Program-made: the position numbers and the translations under genes
Notes under the pieces: model-generated
Seen by the model: the letters and a program-made list of their open reading frames with translations, nothing else
Database searches by the model: none
Told to the model about the DNA's origin: nothing
Shown: positions 6,154-9,187 of the stretch, in pieces
Layout: every line of letters begins with the position of its first letter
Position numbering within the stretch: the first letter of the stretch is position 1
NCBI GenBank assembly: GCA_002307315.1
Contig: DBTZ01000039.1
Coordinates: forward strand, 49,876-59,062
Reading direction: 5' to 3'
Origin: Alphaproteobacteria bacterium UBA1303
Lineage (GTDB): Bacteria > Pseudomonadota > Alphaproteobacteria > Micropepsales > Micropepsaceae
Length of the DNA: 9,187 nucleotides

Positions 6154-6600
6154 ATGGATGAGTCTTTACGCGAACTCTATCAGGAAGTGATCCTCGATCA
6201 CTCGCGCCACCCGCGCCGGTTTGGGCCGATGGCGGACGCCACCCACAGCCATGAAGGCTTCAATCCACTATGCGGCGACAAGGTGAAGATCTATCTTCAC
6301 GTCGGCGGCGACGGAAAGATCGAGAAGATTTCCTTTGAGGGTAAAGGCTGCGCCATTAGTCAGGCATCGGCCTCGCTGATGAGCGACATGGTATCCGGGC
6401 GCACCGTGGCCGAGGCTGAAAAATTGATGGACGGCTTCATTCACTTGGTGAAGGGCGAAACCGTCGACGATTTGAGCGAAGACGATCGCGAAACCTTGAG
6501 CGTGATGGCGGGGGTGTCGGAATTCCCCATGCGGGTCAAGTGCGCTACGCTGGCCTGGCACACCATGAAGTCGGCATTGGACGCCGAAGAGAAAAAATGA
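6154..6600 (+). CDS. sufU: SufU, zinc-type sulfur-transfer partner of SufS
   Basis: A 148-aa protein of the IscU/NifU N-terminal fold. Ligands are C40 and D42 (NPLCGD), C66 (KGCAIS) and C130 (VKCATLAWHT). The C66-C130 spacing is about 21 residues longer than in IscU, and the His that precedes the last Cys in IscU is replaced by Lys. Both features mark the SufU class, which in Bacillus binds zinc and accepts persulfide from SufS rather than acting as a scaffold. Its position after a group II sufS with no sufE fits that role. The ATG at 6154 is chosen because MDESLRELYQEVILDHSRHP is the family start; AGGGT (6142-6146) lies 7 nt upstream. The same frame is open further upstream through the palindromic repeats, but that sequence is not conserved. 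The stop overlaps sufT by 4 nt. Confidence 0.93.
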   Translation: MDESLRELYQEVILDHSRHPRRFGPMADATHSHEGFNPLCGDKVKIYLHVGGDGKIEKISFEGKGCAISQASASLMSDMVSGRTVAEAEKLMDGFIHLVKGETVDDLSEDDRETLSVMAGVSEFPMRVKCATLAWHTMKSALDAEEKK

Positions 6601-6947
6601 GCGAGACCGAACACGTCGAATCGATCCTTTCGCCGGAGGAGCTGGAAAGCTTCACCGCCAAGCTGGTTGCGGCGCTGAAGACGGTCTACGATCCGGAAAT
6701 TCCGGTCGACATTTACGAACTCGGCCTGATCTACAAGATCGCGGTTGAGGACAACAAAGACGTAACGGTGGACATGACATTGACCGCGCCGGGCTGCCCG
6801 GTGGCGGGCGAGATGCCGATGATGGTTCAGGAAGCGCTGAAGCTGGTGGAAGGCATCGGCGCGGTGAAGGTTGAGATGACCTTCGATCCGCCGTGGACGC
6901 CGGAACGGATGAGCGAAGAGGCGCGTGTCGCCTTGAATATGTTTTAG
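6597..6947 (+). CDS. sufT: SufT, MIP18/DUF59-family Fe-S maturation factor
   Basis: A 116-aa protein dominated by a MIP18 (DUF59) domain from about residue 16 to 100. Diagnostic motifs are DPEIPVDIYELGLIY (32-46) and TAPGCPVAGEMP with the conserved C67, followed by FDPPWTPERMSEEAR near the end. Family members (SufT in bacteria, CIA2/MIP18 in eukaryotes) help mature Fe-S proteins; the detailed chemistry is not settled. The same domain also occurs in PaaD of phenylacetate degradation, but the suf context and short single-domain form favour SufT. The start is fixed by an ATGA overlap with sufU. The ribosome binding site is weak (GAAGAG), suggesting coupling to sufU translation. In many alphaproteobacteria a sufA gene follows; here the operon ends and a convergent transporter begins. 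Confidence 0.93.
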   Translation: MSETEHVESILSPEELESFTAKLVAALKTVYDPEIPVDIYELGLIYKIAVEDNKDVTVDMTLTAPGCPVAGEMPMMVQEALKLVEGIGAVKVEMTFDPPWTPERMSEEARVALNMF

Positions 6948-6983
6948 AGCGCCGCACTTTTCGAACGATGTTCCGGTTGCGCT
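6948..6983. repeat. 36-nt palindrome between convergent sufT and MFS genes; possible bidirectional terminator
   Basis: The element runs from AGCGC (6948-6952) to GCGCT (6979-6983), which pair, with an inner GAAC-GAT-GTTC stem. It fills the whole gap between the sufT stop (6945-6947) and the transporter stop (6985-6983). On the minus strand it contains CGAAAAGTG, shared with the 45-nt repeats, so it looks like a degenerate relative in inverse orientation. No long T run follows, so termination is plausible from position but not demonstrated. Confidence 0.5.
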
Positions 6984-8158
6984 CAGTCCAGCCGCCGTAC
7001 AGCCAGCTGCCGTACGATTTGCAAGGTCAGTGCCGTTGCCGCCAGTGCGGCGCCGAACAGGCAGACCGCGCTCCAGCCGCCGCGGGCGTAGGCGGTCATG
7101 GCGCCGGCAGATCCAATGGCGCCGCCGATGAATATCCCCGTCATATATATGGTATTGAGCCGGCTCTGTGCCTGCGGCCTAAGCGCATAGATCACATGCT
7201 GATTGGAGATCATTGCGCCCTGCATGCCAAAATCGAGCAGTACGACGCCGGCGATCAGTCCGGCCAACGCGTTCCAGCCGAATGCGGCCCAGGAGAGCAG
7301 CGCAACGGCGGCGCCCGCCAAGATCACCGCATGCGGCCCGCGTCTGTCCGCGATGCGGCCCGCCAACGGCGCGGCGAGCACGCCGCAGACGCCGACGATA
7401 CCGAACAGACCTGCGACGTCGGCGCCGAACCGGAAGATCGGTTCTTCCAGCCTTAGCGCAAGGATGGTCCACAACGCCGAGAACGAGGCGAACAGCAATC
7501 CTTGGGTCAGGGTGGAAAGGCGCAAGGCCTTTTCTTCGCGCCACAACCGCACGAGCGAAACCAGCGCCATACCGTAGCCGATGCCGGCATCGGCGCGGCT
7601 TTTCGGCAGCATCGCTGCCATCAGTCCGCCGCCGATCACCGCCAGCGGCACGCCGATCCAGAACATGCTGCGCCAGCCTAAGTGGGCTGCAACCAGGCCG
7701 GCGAGCGTACGGCTAAGGAGAATGCCGCACAAAAGTCCGCTCATCACCGTGCCGATGGCGGCGCCGCGCCGGTCGGGTTTCGCCATGATGGCGGCATAGG
7801 GCACGATCTGCTGGGCAACGGTGGCGGTCATGCCGACGAAAAACGAGGCGGCAACTAGCCCGGCGGCGGAAGCGGTAAGCGCCGTTGCCGTCAGCGCAAG
7901 TGCCAGCAGCAGAAACTGTCCGCCGATCAGCCGCCGCCGTTCCATCAAATCGCCCAGCGGCAAGAGCAGGAACAGGCCGGCGGCATAGCCGATTTGGGTG
8001 GCGGTCGGAATGGCTTGGGCCGCGGCGCCGGGAAAGTCCCGCAAGATTACCGCCATCATCGGCTGGTTGTAATAGATGTTGGCGACGCCAATGCCGCTGG
8101 CTGCTGCCATGGCGAACAGGGCGGATCGGCTCGGCGGGGCGGGGGCGGAATGGCTCAT
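6983..8158 (-). CDS. MFS transporter, drug-efflux-like, substrate unknown
   Basis: A 391-aa membrane protein with twelve apparent transmembrane helices, six in each half, separated by a polar loop around residues 185-215. The loop after helix 8 carries a classic MFS motif A (GRIADRRG, 267-274), and the equivalent position after helix 2 has a weaker version (LGDLMERRR, 68-76). The first helix contains ANIYYNQPMMAVI, a signature common in COG2814-type permeases related to YnfM/AraJ-like efflux proteins. Substrate cannot be inferred; no regulator or enzyme neighbour gives a hint. The ATG at 8158 lacks a recognisable Shine-Dalgarno sequence (a C-rich run precedes it). An in-frame ATG at 8110 would trim 16 residues and also lacks one, so the start is uncertain. 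The gene runs opposite to suf and is probably unrelated to cluster assembly. Confidence 0.88.
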   Translation of the reverse strand: MSHSAPAPPSRSALFAMAAASGIGVANIYYNQPMMAVILRDFPGAAAQAIPTATQIGYAAGLFLLLPLGDLMERRRLIGGQFLLLALALTATALTASAAGLVAASFFVGMTATVAQQIVPYAAIMAKPDRRGAAIGTVMSGLLCGILLSRTLAGLVAAHLGWRSMFWIGVPLAVIGGGLMAAMLPKSRADAGIGYGMALVSLVRLWREEKALRLSTLTQGLLFASFSALWTILALRLEEPIFRFGADVAGLFGIVGVCGVLAAPLAGRIADRRGPHAVILAGAAVALLSWAAFGWNALAGLIAGVVLLDFGMQGAMISNQHVIYALRPQAQSRLNTIYMTGIFIGGAIGSAGAMTAYARGGWSAVCLFGAALAATALTLQIVRQLAVRRLD

Positions 8159-8420
8159 GCGGGGGGCTTAACGGATTGATGGTTGATCTATGCTGATGCG
8201 GCCATAGAATTGCGGCGCGACGGTGGCCGATCCGAAAAATCGATCCGTCCGCCGCCAGGGCGTTTCACCGAAAAAGCCTGCCCCGCACGTGCTGCGGGGT
8301 GGAATTCACTTCTCGGATGCGGAGCGTGGCCCGTATGATACCGGTATTTTCTTGGCGGTTGCTACTGCCGGGAAGCAAATGTCAGAATTGGGCTATTGGT
8401 AAACCGCGGCGGACGCTCTC
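8159..8420. other. Divergent intergenic region, MFS / TonB-like gene
   Basis: 262 nt without a convincing gene. It contains a 7-nt direct repeat (CGATCCG at 8228-8234 and 8241-8247), a GC-rich hairpin (8281-8299), and a possible -10 hexamer TATGAT (8334-8339) for the rightward gene, with only a poor -35. No good promoter was seen for the leftward transporter. An antisense open frame enters from the right but is a shadow of the TonB-like gene. Confidence 0.5.
8281..8299 (-). terminator. GC-rich hairpin with T run on the minus strand, possible terminator
   Basis: CCCCGCA (8281-8287) and TGCGGGG (8293-8299) form a perfect 7-bp stem with loop CGTGC. Read on the minus strand, the stem is followed by CAGGC and then five T residues, which is terminator-like but with a gap between stem and T run. 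No gene reading leftward into it is visible, so it may be a remnant, the end of an unseen small RNA, or a regulatory hairpin. Confidence 0.3.
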
Positions 8421-9164
8421 ATGTCTGGTTATTTTCTGTCCGATGCGTTCGAACGCCTGCTGAGCGGCCGTGGCCGTGCTGCACCGGGCCTGATGGTCTC
8501 GCTGCTGCTGCATGCGGTGCTGGCCCTGCTGGTATTTTCCTATGCCTTCCATCGCGTATCTTCGCTGCCGCCTCGCGCCGAGACTTTCGTTCCGGTCGAA
8601 TTGGTGCATATCGGCTTCGAGGCATCGACGCCGCATTCCGAGCGTCCGAAGCTGCCGCCGCAGGTAAGCGCTCCGCGCATTCCCAAGCAGAACGCCGCCA
8701 GCCTGCGCGACGAGGCGGTATCGCCGCATGGCACCAAGCCGCTTCAAGATTCGCTGGAGGCCAAACTCAGGGCCTTGGCTCGGCTGAAGCAGCCGCGCGA
8801 CAAGACGATCGATAGCAATACCGGTCTTTCCAACGTTACGGCGGGAAACGGCAACGGCGATGCCTTGCTCTACAGCGTGCGCGATTACGTCCGCGCCCAG
8901 GTGCTCCGGCGTTGGAGCTTGAACCTCTCCCGGCTCGGCGGACGGAAAGCCATCGTTCGTCTGCGCATGGAAATGAAGCGCGACGGTACGGTGACGAGCG
9001 CGGAAATCATCGACGATTCGCCGAACGACATTGTCTATCACGACATCGCGGTTAGCGCGAGAAACGCGGCGCTACTATCGTCGCCGGTTCTGCTTCCGCC
9101 GGGCGACTATCCGACGACGATGCGCTTCACGCTCGATCTCAACCCGCGCGACACGCAGCGGTGA
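8421..9164 (+). CDS. TonB/TolA-like energy-transducing periplasmic protein
   Basis: A 247-aa protein with a short cytoplasmic N-terminus, one membrane anchor (about 23-45), a periplasmic linker (about 50-150) with modest proline and charge, and a TonB/TolA C-terminal-like domain (about 153-242; VRAQVLRRWSLNL then KAIVRLRMEMKRDGTVTSAEI). The anchor contains S27-x3-H31, the spacing of the Ser and His in TonB and TolA anchors that couple them to ExbB/ExbD or TolQ/TolR. The domain order is therefore that of an energy transducer linking the inner-membrane proton motive force to an outer-membrane or envelope partner. Neither exbBD/tolQR nor a receptor gene is in view, so TonB and TolA cannot be separated firmly. 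The ATG at 8421 is preceded by a weak GCGGA. The stop is followed at once by a palindromic repeat. Confidence 0.75.
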   Translation: MSGYFLSDAFERLLSGRGRAAPGLMVSLLLHAVLALLVFSYAFHRVSSLPPRAETFVPVELVHIGFEASTPHSERPKLPPQVSAPRIPKQNAASLRDEAVSPHGTKPLQDSLEAKLRALARLKQPRDKTIDSNTGLSNVTAGNGNGDALLYSVRDYVRAQVLRRWSLNLSRLGGRKAIVRLRMEMKRDGTVTSAEIIDDSPNDIVYHDIAVSARNAALLSSPVLLPPGDYPTTMRFTLDLNPRDTQR

Positions 9165-9187
9165 GCGCTTCTCCGAAAAGTGGGAAC
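9165..9187. repeat. 45-nt palindromic repeat, copy 3 (cut by window edge)
   Basis: The last 23 nt of the window, from GCGCTTCTCC to GGGAAC, are identical to the first 23 nt of the 45-nt repeats at 5986 and 6046, in the same orientation. It begins directly after the TGA of the TonB-like gene, just as copy 1 follows the sufS stop. Only the left arm and part of the loop are visible. Confidence 0.85.

Noticed and set aside
8382..9041. Antisense open frame of 219 codons opposite the TonB-like gene
   Set aside because: The plus-strand frame has a membrane anchor, Ser-x3-His motif and a coherent C-terminal domain; the antisense product has none of these.

Overview
This window is most likely chromosomal DNA from a GC-rich alphaproteobacterium. 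The evidence is a SUF iron-sulfur cluster operon headed by an Rrf2/IscR regulator, a conserved-looking alpha/beta hydrolase start divergent to it, and several short intergenic palindromes carrying the CCGAAAAGTGGGAACCGG-type core familiar from rhizobial and related genomes. The order within the class cannot be fixed from sequence reading alone.

Layout. 1-119 (minus): the first 39 codons of an alpha/beta hydrolase that runs off the left edge. 120-385: divergent control region with a sigma70-like promoter and an IscR-box-like sequence, reading into the suf operon. 386-6947 (plus): iscR - sufB - cupin - sufC - sufD - sufS - [palindromic repeats] - sufU - sufT. Most junctions are translationally coupled: 4-nt ATGA or GTGA overlaps at sufB/cupin, sufC/sufD, sufD/sufS and sufU/sufT, and a 2-nt gap at cupin/sufC. 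The two looser junctions are iscR/sufB (83 nt with a hairpin) and sufS/sufU (169 nt filled by palindromic repeats). 6983-8158 (minus): a 12-helix MFS efflux-type transporter converging on sufT, with a 36-nt palindrome between them. 8159-8420: divergent intergenic region. 8421-9164 (plus): a TonB/TolA-like energy-transducing protein. 9165-9187: the start of a third copy of the long palindromic repeat, cut by the window edge.

How the genes work together. SufS (group II cysteine desulfurase) takes sulfur from cysteine. SufU, the zinc-type partner, probably relays the persulfide to the SufB-SufC-SufD scaffold, where the SufC ATPase drives cluster assembly on SufB/SufD. SufT (MIP18/DUF59 family) is a maturation factor. 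IscR, with a three-Cys/one-His ligand set, probably senses cluster status and controls its own operon. No sufE, iscS or sufA is present in the window.

The least expected component is a small single-domain cupin with an intact metal-binding motif, encoded between sufB and sufC and tightly coupled to both. Its role in cluster assembly is not known to me and is the best lead here. The second point of interest is the nested palindromic repeats that split the operon and abut stop codons.
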